From: SABI01 sp963676605
GTDB taxonomy: Bacteria > Spirochaetota > Spirochaetia > Sphaerochaetales > Sphaerochaetaceae
Reading direction: 5' to 3'
NCBI GenBank assembly: GCA_963676605.2
Contig: CAXXSP010000063.1
Coordinates: 1-64,000, forward strand
Length of the DNA: 64,000 nt
The notes beneath the pieces are model-generated. The model worked only from the letters and a program-made list of their open reading frames with translations, did not search any database and had not been told where the DNA came from. The stretch's first letter is position 1; the number at the start of each line of letters is the position of its first letter. This document shows positions 34,364 to 43,145 of the stretch, in pieces. The position numbers and the translations under genes are program-made.

Positions 34364-35026
34364 ATGAAGAAACTGATTCTTATCGCGGCTGTAGCCGCTG
34401 TTCTGCTTTCACCCCTCGCAGCCAATGAGGAAGGGCATGAAGACCTGGCTGACTATCTCCCGCACTTTCTCAGTACGTACGGTGTGAACGACATCTCAGA
34501 GATACAGCTTTCGGCAGTCTCTGACAGTGATCTTGAGATCCTTGGGGACTCCGTGATGGAGGAACTGATCAATGATCCGTGGCATCACAGCATGTATGAC
34601 GCTATGCTCGGAGGAGAAGGTTCCTCCCAGCTTGCAGAGTACCATATCTCTCTTGCACGCGATTATATCAGATCAGAGGGAGAACTCCCGTCAACCTACG
34701 GGTACAACTCAGGGTACGGCATGCCCATGGGCATGCATGGAGGATTCCGCTCCTGGGGGCGAACAGGTTCCCCATGGGGTTCTGACGGCTTCTCGTCATT
34801 CCCTATGGGATGGCCGGGATACACCGGCACCTCTTCCTGGGTGTACCGGTGGCTGATCCCGTCTGCGGGTCTGCTCATCATCATTGCAGGAATCATCATC
34901 ACTGTCATCCTTCTTCGAAAAAAGGAAAGCAGGAACGGGACGTATCTCAGCATACTTGAGAGACGGCTCGCTTCAGGCGAAATCAGCAGCGAGGAGTTCC
35001 TCCGTTTGAAGAAGATTCTTCGCTGA
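34364..35026 (+). CDS. exported/membrane SHOCT-domain protein with Met/Gly/His-rich segment
   Basis: 220 residues. A signal peptide (MKKLILIAAVAAVLLSPLAA) is followed by a periplasmic helical region of about 100 residues, a segment rich in Gly, Met, Tyr and His (YGMPMGMHGGF) that could bind copper, one transmembrane helix (LLIIIAGIIITVILL, about 170-187) and a cytoplasmic SHOCT motif (SILERRLASGEISSEEFLRLKKIL). Third gene of the operon, 15 bases after the second. The Met-rich segment plus the CsoR-like operator support copper sensing or tolerance; this is inference. Confidence 0.8.
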   Translation: MKKLILIAAVAAVLLSPLAANEEGHEDLADYLPHFLSTYGVNDISEIQLSAVSDSDLEILGDSVMEELINDPWHHSMYDAMLGGEGSSQLAEYHISLARDYIRSEGELPSTYGYNSGYGMPMGMHGGFRSWGRTGSPWGSDGFSSFPMGWPGYTGTSSWVYRWLIPSAGLLIIIAGIIITVILLRKKESRNGTYLSILERRLASGEISSEEFLRLKKILR

Positions 35027-35039
35027 AGCACATACCTGG

Positions 35040-35067
35040 GAGGGGAAGAGGGAAACTTCTTCCCCTC
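35040..35067. terminator. bidirectional stem-loop between SHOCT operon and rarD
   Basis: GAGGGGAAGA, 8-base loop, TCTTCCCCTC: perfect 10-bp stem in the 44-base gap between convergent genes, followed on the plus strand by a T-rich tail. Confidence 0.7.
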
Positions 35068-35070
35068 TCT

Positions 35071-35961
35071 TCATAGCTTCTTTTTCTTTTTACCGAAAAG
35101 GCTCCGTATATAGAGACCTGCGCCGGCAAGAATGAAGGAGAAGGTGATGATATCAGCGAGAACCAGCGGTTCCCGATACACGAACACCCCGAGGCAGAAG
35201 GCCATGACAGGAGTGATGAACTGGAGAAAACCGACACTCTTTGCAGGGATCAGGATTGCACCGCTGATATACAGGGTGAGAGGCACGAGGGTCGCGAGCC
35301 CGCTCCCGATTAGGAGCGCGGCGTTTCCCGGATCGCTGAAGGAACTTTCCCCCTCGATTCCCTGGTACACCAGGAAAACAAGGACAGCAGGCAGGAGAAT
35401 GAGAGAGTCAATGAGTAGGGACTGGACACCGTCGAGGTGGATCTTCTTCTTGCACATCGTATAGAGAGAGAAAGAGAAGGCGATCGTAAGGGAGAGATAG
35501 GGTATCTGCCCGGCCTGGACCGTGGTGAACAGCACCCCTGCCCCGCTGAGAATCAGGGCGATTACCTGAAGAGGTCCCATCCGCTCTCCGAATAGAAGCA
35601 GACCGAGAAACACCGTAATGAGAGGAGCGATGAAATACCCCATACTCGCCTGAAGCAGGTGTCCGCTCGTAATCGCGTAGACATACGAGAGCCAGTTCAC
35701 TGCGAGAATGAGAGCACTCGCGATCAGCAGAACTGTATGATGCGTTCTGAATATTTCACGAATCAGTGAGATCGGGTTCTTCTTCTGTATCAGGAGAAAG
35801 AGGGCACTGAGTACCGCCGACCAGAGAATCCTGTGTATGAGCACCTCGAGTGACGGGACAGCACTGAGCAGTTTCCAGTACATCGGAAGAAATCCCCAGA
35901 TAAGATACCCCGTAACGATCAGGAGGACGCCCCGTCCCGCTTCATCTCTCTGTTTTCTCAT
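35071..35961 (-). CDS. rarD: RarD-type EamA/DMT-superfamily transporter
   Basis: 296 residues, ten transmembrane helices. Family signatures GYLIWGFLPMYWKLL, EVLIHRILWSAVL, NWLSYVYAITSGHLLQASMGYFIAPLITVFLGLLLFGER and GFLQFITPVMAFCLGVF identify the RarD branch of drug/metabolite transporters. It ends in a lysine-rich tail. The start at 35961 is chosen for AGGAGG at 8 bases; the longer frame adds 28 residues without a site. The substrate is unknown in most members. Confidence 0.92.
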   Translation of the reverse strand: MRKQRDEAGRGVLLIVTGYLIWGFLPMYWKLLSAVPSLEVLIHRILWSAVLSALFLLIQKKNPISLIREIFRTHHTVLLIASALILAVNWLSYVYAITSGHLLQASMGYFIAPLITVFLGLLLFGERMGPLQVIALILSGAGVLFTTVQAGQIPYLSLTIAFSFSLYTMCKKKIHLDGVQSLLIDSLILLPAVLVFLVYQGIEGESSFSDPGNAALLIGSGLATLVPLTLYISGAILIPAKSVGFLQFITPVMAFCLGVFVYREPLVLADIITFSFILAGAGLYIRSLFGKKKKKL

Positions 35962-36165
35962 CGAAGAATCCTCCTGCGTAAAAAAGCTTATCATGGAGAA
36001 ACCCTGCTTATCAATAAGATCTCCGTATGAGCTTTCTGGAACCAATCCTTTCAGATCTCTCCTGCAGGACGATCAGAGTCACCTATTTCTCCCTTTATTG
36101 CTTGCTACGGAGCCTGAAGCCCTGTACACTTCCTTCATACATCAGGGAGAAGGATGGAACGCATC

Positions 36166-37488
36166 ATGAGTACAAAGCTTTCGAGGAAGGTCACCTACGG
36201 GTTCGCAATAGGGGATCTGGGAGGGAATCTCTTTTTCACCCTGATCGGGTTCTACCTGCTGTTCTATCTTACCGATATTGTCAAACTCTCCCCTGCCCTT
36301 GCAGGCATCGTCCTCATGGTGGGAAAGATCTGGGATGCCGTCACCGACCCGGTGACCGGGTATCTCTCAGACAGAACGATCACTCGCTACGGTCGGCGCC
36401 GTCCCTATATCTTTATCGGCTCCATCGCTGCATTCTTCCTCATGGGAATCATGTTCACTCCGGTACACCTTGCCTCACCTGTAACCCAGTTTCTCTACTT
36501 CGCACTCATGTATGCACTGCTCAACACAGCCTACACTCTGGTGAATATCCCCTACGCCGCGCTTCTTCCTGAGATCACCGATGATTATGATCAGAGAACC
36601 GTACTCACCGGCTACCGGATGAGCTTTGCGGTCGTGGGAACCTTCGTGGGCGCCGGTGCGGTCCTTCCCCTTGTAGGAATTGCAGGTTGGGGAGGCATGG
36701 GCTACATCATGGGAGGTATCATGCTGGTCACAGCCATGATCACCGTATGGGGAGTGAAGGAACCTGTTCATTCAAAGGATGAAGAGCAGAAACCGTTCTT
36801 CAGGACCTACAGGGAAGCCCTGACGAACAGGGTATTCCTCCTCGCGATGATTCCCTGGGCACTGTTCATTACGGGAACGACAATGGTTCAGGGATCTCTC
36901 GTCTACTTCTTTGCCTACATCCTACATGATGAAGGGCTCTTTCAGGCGGCGTTGATGCTTCTTCTGGCATTTTCTCTTGCCTGCATCCCTCTGTGGGTGA
37001 AGATATCGGAAAGAATCGGGAAGAAGGGAGCCTACGGTGCCGGGATGACGATCATGAGCGTGGCCGTCATGGTCTTTGCCTATTTCGCAGACGCACTGGG
37101 AAGCGCAGGAGCTCTCGTCATCATGGCAGTGGCAGGTACAGGCCTCTCGACCCACTATGTGATGCCCCACGCGATCCTTCCGGATACCGTGGAGCACGAT
37201 GCCGTTCATCACGGCGGACTCCGCCGTGAGGGAGTCTTCTCCTCCCTCTGGACCTTCTCCTCCAAGATCGGGCAGGCATTGGCTCTCGCCCTCAGCGGCT
37301 GGATACTTGCCCTGTTCTCCTACTCTCCGGATCAGGTGACTCCCCTTGCTGAGTCGGGAATCCGGCTGATTACAGGGCCGTTCCCTCTCCTGTTCTATGT
37401 CGTCGGGATCCTGATACTCAGACGCTACCCTATCGATAGGGAATATTACAACACCATGGTACTTGCGTATGCTGAAACGGAAGAATAG
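36166..37488 (+). CDS. GPH-family sugar:cation symporter (MelB type)
   Basis: 440 residues, twelve transmembrane helices. Signatures YGFAIGDLGGNLFFTL, KIWDAVTDPVTGYLSDRT (cation-binding aspartates), RYGRRRPYIFIGS and ALLPEITDDYDQRTVLTGYRM define the glycoside-pentoside-hexuronide symporters. Start at 36166 (MSTKLS) is chosen for spacing from GAGAAGG; ATG at 36154 is possible. No hydrolase is adjacent, so the sugar is unknown. The next gene overlaps its end by 20 bases. Confidence 0.9.
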   Translation: MSTKLSRKVTYGFAIGDLGGNLFFTLIGFYLLFYLTDIVKLSPALAGIVLMVGKIWDAVTDPVTGYLSDRTITRYGRRRPYIFIGSIAAFFLMGIMFTPVHLASPVTQFLYFALMYALLNTAYTLVNIPYAALLPEITDDYDQRTVLTGYRMSFAVVGTFVGAGAVLPLVGIAGWGGMGYIMGGIMLVTAMITVWGVKEPVHSKDEEQKPFFRTYREALTNRVFLLAMIPWALFITGTTMVQGSLVYFFAYILHDEGLFQAALMLLLAFSLACIPLWVKISERIGKKGAYGAGMTIMSVAVMVFAYFADALGSAGALVIMAVAGTGLSTHYVMPHAILPDTVEHDAVHHGGLRREGVFSSLWTFSSKIGQALALALSGWILALFSYSPDQVTPLAESGIRLITGPFPLLFYVVGILILRRYPIDREYYNTMVLAYAETEE

Positions 37489-38767
37489 AGTCTGCCTGGA
37501 GAGTGTGAAGGAAGCCTTTCCGACCATGATAGGCACGCTCCGTCCCGCGGCACGGAGAATCGTGAGATTTCTCGGGCCTCATTATCTGCGGCTGTTTGAA
37601 GGGATCCGTGATATACATTTCGAAGGAGAAGAACATTTCCGTCAGGCTCTGGAAGACTTCTACAGCGCTGATACCCGGCTTATCATCACCTTCCGCCATG
37701 TCATGAAGGAGGATGCCCCCGCTCTCATGTATGCGTTCATGACAAGCAGAAAAATCGGGAAGGTGAAGCCTCATGCCCTGTTCATCTACGGCAAGGATGT
37801 TCTTCACTGGGCGGGAAAGAAGGCGGCACTCGTCTTCCCTCACCTCGGAACGATTCCGGTGGAAAACAGGACTCTGAATCAGGAATCACTGAAAGCACTC
37901 AAACATGCCGTGATCAGCGGAGCGCACCCTATCGCTCTCGCTCCGGAGAGCCAGGTCACCTATCATACCGGTCAGGTAGCCCCGATCTCGAACGGATCCG
38001 CCTTCATGGCTGAATGGGCGACGCGCGAGGGAAAGAAAGTCGCCATCCTCCCCGTTTCGCTCTATTACACCTACGGAAAACCCGATGGAGAACTGCTTGA
38101 TGAAATCTGTGAGAGGTGGGAGAGGGAGACGGGAATGAAACTGAAGGAGAATGCCGATAGTAAAGAGAGACTGATAGAGGCTACCGAGAAGACGCTGAGT
38201 ATACTCACTGAAGAATTCCCCCTCACCTTCGCCCCCGATACTCCTCTGAGGGAACGCCTTGAAGGGATGTGTGAGAACGTGCTCGCTTCAGGAGAGTCGC
38301 TTGCGGGCATCAGGAAGCACGGAAGGATCATAGATAGAGTGTTCGTCCTTCGTCAGGCGGGAAATGATATCCTCTTCGATAAGGAACTGAAACAGAAAAG
38401 GAACTCTCCCCTGGCTTCGAGCCTCCTTGATATGAATGCCCTGAAGGGGCACCTCATTCTCCGTCATGAGAAGGTCGCGGATATCCTGGAATATATCGAT
38501 CCTGAGTATATCACTGACAGCTCAGATACCCATCGCCTGTGCGAATACGGTCTGAATCTCCTTGATCTCGTCAACAGGATGGCAGGAGGGACGATCGATA
38601 CCCGCTTCTCCCCGAAAAGAAAGAGTGTATCCATTATGTTCGGTGAAATGGTGCCTCTCAAGGCTGAAAAAGGAGCGAAAAGAAAAGAGCAGACTGCACG
38701 GTTCTCGCAGGAAATCTATGAAGCCCTGCAGCGGGTATCAGAAGAGCATGAAGTAAAGAAACGGTAA
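37469..38767 (+). CDS. PlsC-like acyltransferase, phospholipid-type
   Basis: 432 residues. The acyltransferase motif HX4D is visible in TFRHVMKEDAP (near 75) and a later block reads LAPESQVTYHTG, similar to the EGxR-type block of glycerol-phosphate acyltransferases. It would transfer an acyl chain to a phospholipid precursor at the membrane face. The C-terminal 200 residues are unlike usual PlsC proteins and helical. The start is uncertain: ATG at 37469 lies inside the end of the symporter and has a weak site; ATG at 37526 is an alternative. Confidence 0.75.
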   Translation: MLKRKNRVCLESVKEAFPTMIGTLRPAARRIVRFLGPHYLRLFEGIRDIHFEGEEHFRQALEDFYSADTRLIITFRHVMKEDAPALMYAFMTSRKIGKVKPHALFIYGKDVLHWAGKKAALVFPHLGTIPVENRTLNQESLKALKHAVISGAHPIALAPESQVTYHTGQVAPISNGSAFMAEWATREGKKVAILPVSLYYTYGKPDGELLDEICERWERETGMKLKENADSKERLIEATEKTLSILTEEFPLTFAPDTPLRERLEGMCENVLASGESLAGIRKHGRIIDRVFVLRQAGNDILFDKELKQKRNSPLASSLLDMNALKGHLILRHEKVADILEYIDPEYITDSSDTHRLCEYGLNLLDLVNRMAGGTIDTRFSPKRKSVSIMFGEMVPLKAEKGAKRKEQTARFSQEIYEALQRVSEEHEVKKR

Positions 38768-38853
38768 ACTTGTTCGTATCCGGGGCTTTTCCACTTGACG
38801 TAACTTCAGGATTTTTATAGGTTTGGCCTATCAAGAAACGCGGAGGTGCTTTT

Positions 38854-39546
38854 CTGGAATTCAGGTATGCAGGAGCAATACTGACACAGTGGAATCAGAA
38901 TCAGCTCAGGAAAGTCTTTTTCCTGATACTGGGAACGTTCGTCACCTACCTGCTCGCTTCGAGCTTTCAGAAGCTGTCCCTTTTCAACGTCGACAGCGCC
39001 CTGTACAGGGTCCTGACCCTCATGGTCATTTCGATTCCCGTAGCCATCTTTCTCGCATCTCGCCTCTCCGGCGCCTTCTGCACGCTGATACAGAAACCTT
39101 CAAAGACAGAATTTACCCGCATCACCCATGAAATCCTCTACCATGAGGAGTTCATGAGACTGAGGGACTTCTATCACCACTCCCACCACATCTACGATCA
39201 TGTTGTGCGGGTAGCCTACCTCTCCTATGCTGCAGCGAAGCTTCTCGGACTCGATTATGTCTCTACCGCCCGCGGCGGTCTTCTTCATGACTTCTTCCTC
39301 TATGACTGGAGAGAGAAGAAGGCCTCAGACGAGAAGAGAAGCCAGCACGGGAAGGAACATCCTCTTATCGCCCTGGCGAATGCACGTGAACACTTCAGCA
39401 TCAACGAGAAAGAACATGATATCATCGTGAAGCATATGTTCCCCAAGGCTGGGTCTTTCTACCGCTACAGCGAATCCTTCATCGTGAGCACGATGGATAA
39501 GGTCTCGGCGGTGTACGAGTACTTCCGCCACTTCAGGAAGAGCTGA
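38854..39546 (+). CDS. membrane-anchored HD-domain protein with CTG start
   Basis: About 231 residues. Two N-terminal transmembrane helices (VFFLILGTFVTYLLASSF and VLTLMVISIPVAIFLASRL) precede a cytoplasmic HD phosphohydrolase-like domain (HHSHHIYDHVVRVAYLS, GLLHDFFLYDW, HGKEHPLIAL). No ATG, GTG or TTG exists in frame before 39022, which falls in the second helix. CTG at 38854 is 6 bases after GGAGGT and gives a sensible N-terminus (LEFRYAGAILTQW). Upstream TTGACG at 38795 marks a likely -35. Substrate unknown; may be a nucleotide phosphatase or phosphodiesterase. Confidence 0.75.
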   Translation: MEFRYAGAILTQWNQNQLRKVFFLILGTFVTYLLASSFQKLSLFNVDSALYRVLTLMVISIPVAIFLASRLSGAFCTLIQKPSKTEFTRITHEILYHEEFMRLRDFYHHSHHIYDHVVRVAYLSYAAAKLLGLDYVSTARGGLLHDFFLYDWREKKASDEKRSQHGKEHPLIALANAREHFSINEKEHDIIVKHMFPKAGSFYRYSESFIVSTMDKVSAVYEYFRHFRKS

Positions 39547-39641
39547 CTGAAATATTACGAATTCATATGTATTGACTCATCCTCTTTCCTCCTATAGCGT
39601 ACTGATACGGGACTTTATCTATCAGACTCAGAGGAGACAGC

Positions 39642-41015
39642 ATGAAGCGACCTCACTTCGACAATTCGTTCATGGGAACGCAGTCCATCGGATCACTGCT
39701 GATCCGTCTCTCACTGCCTGCAATGGTGGGAATGTTCGTCAATGCACTGTATAACTTCGTCGACACGATCTTCGTCGGTCAGGGAGTCGGTCCCTATGCG
39801 ATTGCAGCCCTTTCCATCGCATTTCCCTTCCAGATGCTGTTCGGGGCCTTCGCCCAGACCTTCGGGTATGGCGCAGCCTCCATCATCAGCAGGAGACTCG
39901 GGGAGAAGAAACCTCAGGAGGCCGCCGATGCGGCAGGAAACGCCCTCATCGGAGCGTTCAGCATCACGCTCCTTTTGTCCCTCATCACCTACATCTTCCT
40001 GCGTCCGGTCATCCTCTTTTTCGGAGCCACTGAAGAGATTCTTCCCTATACCGAAGACTACATCAGAATCATCCTCTTCGGAATTCCCTTCCTGGCGATC
40101 AAGATGTGTTCCAACGGGATTTTGCGTTCAGAAGGACAGGCACAAGCTTCCATGGTCTTCATGATCATCGGAGCTGTGCTGAACTCCATCCTCGATCCCC
40201 TCTTCATATTCGCCTTCCATATGGGAATCCGGGGAGCAGCGCTCGCAACAATCATCTCACAGGCGACTGCTGTCCTCTTCATCATCATATTCTTTACACA
40301 GGGAAAAAGCTCCCTGCCGCTCAGCATCGCCTCCTTCCGTCCACGCTTCTCTGTTCTGAATGATATCATCTCACTGGGAGTGGCCACCTTCCTTCGGCAG
40401 GCGGGAACAAGTTCCATGGCACTGCTGGTGAACAACCTTCTTAGACTCTATGGAAGCTCGCTCTCCATCGCAGCCTACGGCATGATTATCCGCCTGACAG
40501 TCTTTGTCATGATGCCCATGTTCGGCCTCGTTCACGGGTTCCAGCCTATCGCAGGGTATAACTACGGAGCAAAGAATTTCGCCCGGGTCAGAGAAACTCT
40601 CTGGAAAAGCATACTCATGGCGACAGCCTTTGCCTCGCTCTGCTGGATCCTCATCATGGGGTTCCCCTCCACCATCCTCTCCATATTCACATCCGACCAG
40701 GAGCTTCTCACTCTCGCATCTCCTGCCCTGAGAACGGTGATGCTCGCCCTCCCGCTGGTCGGCGTTCAGATCATCGGCTCAACCCTTTTTCAGGCAGTGG
40801 GAAAGAAGGGACCAGCCATCTTCCTCTCACTCTCAAGGCAGTTCATCGTACTGATTCCCCTCCTGTTCCTCCTCTCTTCCCTCTTCGGGTATCAGGGGAT
40901 CTGGGTCAGCTTCCCGGTTGCAGATGCCCTCTCCAGCCTGATCACCCTCACCTGGGTATTCTGGGAACTGAAGAGCCTCTCGAAAAAAGCGGTCGCCAGC
41001 TCGATAATTGTCTAG
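39642..41015 (+). CDS. MATE-family multidrug/metabolite efflux pump
   Basis: 457 residues with twelve helices (LIRLSLPAMVGMFVNALYNFVDTIFVGQGVG, AQTFGYGAASIISRRLG, HGFQPIAGYNYGAKNFARV). These signatures mark the DinF/VmrA-like branch of sodium- or proton-driven MATE exporters. The substrate is not predictable. Single gene after the HD protein. Confidence 0.92.
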   Translation: MKRPHFDNSFMGTQSIGSLLIRLSLPAMVGMFVNALYNFVDTIFVGQGVGPYAIAALSIAFPFQMLFGAFAQTFGYGAASIISRRLGEKKPQEAADAAGNALIGAFSITLLLSLITYIFLRPVILFFGATEEILPYTEDYIRIILFGIPFLAIKMCSNGILRSEGQAQASMVFMIIGAVLNSILDPLFIFAFHMGIRGAALATIISQATAVLFIIIFFTQGKSSLPLSIASFRPRFSVLNDIISLGVATFLRQAGTSSMALLVNNLLRLYGSSLSIAAYGMIIRLTVFVMMPMFGLVHGFQPIAGYNYGAKNFARVRETLWKSILMATAFASLCWILIMGFPSTILSIFTSDQELLTLASPALRTVMLALPLVGVQIIGSTLFQAVGKKGPAIFLSLSRQFIVLIPLLFLLSSLFGYQGIWVSFPVADALSSLITLTWVFWELKSLSKKAVASSIIV

Positions 41016-41119
41016 AGCAGCTCTCCTGCCGGGGAGAATATACCTACGAAAGTGCATCTCTTTCCGTGAGGAAAAGAATTCAGAGAATGGTGAGAATTAA
41101 TATTTTTGTTCATAATCAG

Positions 41120-41148
41120 TTAGAATCTGTGGTATAGTAGAGGGAGTA
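41120..41148 (+). promoter_or_regulatory. sigma-70-type promoter of the coiled-coil lipoprotein
   Basis: TTAGAA (41120-41125), 17-base spacer, TATAGT (41143-41148) in an AT-rich stretch; AGGAGG precedes the ATG at 41178. Confidence 0.6.
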
Positions 41149-41177
41149 CAAACAAAACATTTCTCAGGAGGAGCGAA

Positions 41178-41594
41178 ATGAAGAGATATTTTCTTGTAGC
41201 CGTTTTGATCGGGGCAGCACTGCTTTTCATCTCATGCAGCTCTACAGAGGCAATTGATCTGGTTGATCAGTTGCGTGTGGAACAGGATCAGAAGATGGAT
41301 GCACTCTCATCACAGATCGGTGAGAATGAGAAGATGATAGCGGATCTGGAGACAGAGCTCTCTCAACTGGAAAGGGGTGTGAGTGATCTCGAGACGGCAC
41401 TCGTCGGACTGCAGAAGGAATTTGAATTCACCTACAATACCCTGAACGAATTCGTCTCCTACGCGGGTTATGAATCAAGTGAGGATTTTCTCACCCTCGG
41501 ACGTGATATCGTGAATGTGAATGCGAAAATCAAGGAATTCAACGCCAGAATCGATTCGATCCAGGAGCTGATGAGATCATTCCTGGAAGAATAG
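41178..41594 (+). CDS. coiled-coil lipoprotein, function unknown
   Basis: 138 residues with a lipoprotein signal (MKRYFLVAVLIGAALLFISC, lipobox Cys at about residue 20). The rest is almost entirely a heptad coiled coil (DQLRVEQDQKMDALSSQIG...ETELSQLERGV...). It resembles small Lpp/Braun-like spacer lipoproteins; likely in the envelope. It has its own strong promoter and terminator, suggesting high, independent expression. Confidence 0.85.
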   Translation: MKRYFLVAVLIGAALLFISCSSTEAIDLVDQLRVEQDQKMDALSSQIGENEKMIADLETELSQLERGVSDLETALVGLQKEFEFTYNTLNEFVSYAGYESSEDFLTLGRDIVNVNAKIKEFNARIDSIQELMRSFLEE

Positions 41595-41636
41595 CTTCAG
41601 CTTCTTGATTTCATAAATATTAGAAAATAAACATTT

Positions 41637-41680
41637 CCCCTGCATACTTATACATTATAAGTCCTGTAGGGGATTTTTCT
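41637..41680 (+). terminator. rho-independent terminator after the lipoprotein gene
   Basis: CCCCTGCA and TGTAGGGG form an outer stem around a perfect inner stem ACTTATA-CAT-TATAAGT, followed by ATTTTTCT. Long two-part hairpin. Confidence 0.8.
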
Positions 41681-41742
41681 GTACAAATGAAATTTTCCTC
41701 GGTACACTGACAGTAACAACACAATACAAAGGAGAATATGTA

Positions 41743-43026
41743 ATGGAAAAGCTCTTTAAGCTCTCTGAACACAAGACGAATGTGCGTACCGAAGTCCTTG
41801 CCGGTGTCACCACGTTTCTCACGATGGCGTACATCCTTATCGTCAACCCGCTGATTTTATCAGACGCAGGTATGGATTTCGGAGCAGTATTTACGGCAAC
41901 CGCCCTTTCAGCGGCGATTGCGACCCTTGTGATGGCCCTGTGGGCAAACCTTCCCTTCGCTCTTGCTCCCGGAATGGGACTGAACGCATTCTTCGCCTAT
42001 ACCGTCGTCCTCACTATGGGATATTCCTGGCAGCAGGCTCTAACAGCGGTATTCATCGAAGGTATCATCTTCATCCTCCTCACCTACTTCAATATCCGTG
42101 AAGCTATCGTCAATTCGATCCCTGCGAATATGAAGAAAGCAATCAGCGTCGGTATCGGACTGTTCATCGCCTTCATCGGTCTGCAGAACTCGGGAATCGT
42201 CGTAGACGGTGCAACCCTCGTGCAGCTCGGAGATGTCACACACGGAACAGCTCTTGTCGCGCTGATCGGTCTTGTACTCACCGGCGTTCTCGTCGCATTC
42301 AAGATTCGTGGAGCTCTCCTACTCGGTATCGTTGGTACCACGATCATCGGAATCCCCTTCGGCGTCACCAGCTGGGCAGGAGGATCCTTCCTTCCCCCGT
42401 CAATCAAACCGACCTTCTTCGTCTTTGATTTCTCCAGTCTGTTTACTGTAGACATGCTGATCATCGTCTTCACCTTCCTCTTTGTCGATATGTTCGACAC
42501 AGTCGGAACCCTTATCGGATGTGCCACTAAAGCAGATCTGGTCAAAAAAGACGGAACAATCACGAATGTAAAACAGGCTCTGTTCGCAGATGCAATCGGA
42601 ACCACCGTCGGAGCCATGCTCGGAACAAGTACCGTAACCACCTATGTCGAATCCTCCTCCGGTATCTCGGAAGGCGGAAAGACAGGACTCACTGCACTGA
42701 CAGTCTCCGCACTGTTCATCGTGTCTCTCTTCCTTTCACCTCTGTTCATCTCTGTTCCCGGTGCAGCGACCGCTCCAGCTCTCATCCTTGTCGGACTGTT
42801 CATGATCTCACCGGTCAAGGATATCGACTTTGACGAAGCTACCGAAGCAATTCCTGCATTCCTGACCATCCTGTTCATGGTTACCACCTATTCAATAGCG
42901 AACGGTATCATGTACGGAGCACTCAGCTGGATTCTTCTCAAGCTTTTCACCAAGAAGGCGAAAGACATCAGCTACACGATGGTTATCATTGCAGTACTGC
43001 TCGTACTGAAACTGATTCTCGGCTGA
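41743..43026 (+). CDS. pbuG: guanine/hypoxanthine permease (NCS2, AzgA type)
   Basis: 427 residues, purine:proton symporter with about 13 helices. Landmarks: TEVLAGVTTFLTMAYILIVNPLILSDAGMD, ALAPGMGLNAFFAYTVV, FLFVDMFDTVGTLIGCA, LGTSTVTTYVESSSGISEGGKTGLTAL. These residues form the AzgA-like purine site. No purine riboswitch is visible in the leader, which is occupied by the upstream terminator. Confidence 0.94.
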   Translation: MEKLFKLSEHKTNVRTEVLAGVTTFLTMAYILIVNPLILSDAGMDFGAVFTATALSAAIATLVMALWANLPFALAPGMGLNAFFAYTVVLTMGYSWQQALTAVFIEGIIFILLTYFNIREAIVNSIPANMKKAISVGIGLFIAFIGLQNSGIVVDGATLVQLGDVTHGTALVALIGLVLTGVLVAFKIRGALLLGIVGTTIIGIPFGVTSWAGGSFLPPSIKPTFFVFDFSSLFTVDMLIIVFTFLFVDMFDTVGTLIGCATKADLVKKDGTITNVKQALFADAIGTTVGAMLGTSTVTTYVESSSGISEGGKTGLTALTVSALFIVSLFLSPLFISVPGAATAPALILVGLFMISPVKDIDFDEATEAIPAFLTILFMVTTYSIANGIMYGALSWILLKLFTKKAKDISYTMVIIAVLLVLKLILG

Positions 43027-43046
43027 TTCGGATCAAGCTGTTTTCC

Positions 43047-43074
43047 AGAGAGCCGGTATTCCGGCTCTCTTTTT
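43047..43074 (+). terminator. rho-independent terminator after pbuG
   Basis: AGAGAGCCGG-TATT-CCGGCTCTCT followed by TTTTA: perfect 10-bp stem plus T tract. Confidence 0.9.
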
Positions 43075-43145
43075 ATTGCCGTTTCGCCCTGGTGCATGTA
43101 TGTTTGAGGTACGTGGTACCACGATCCTGTACGAGAGGGAGGCAG

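Noticed and set aside
41595..41742. Possible purine riboswitch before pbuG
   Set aside because: The structure present is the long terminator of the lipoprotein gene; no purine-aptamer core bases are seen.
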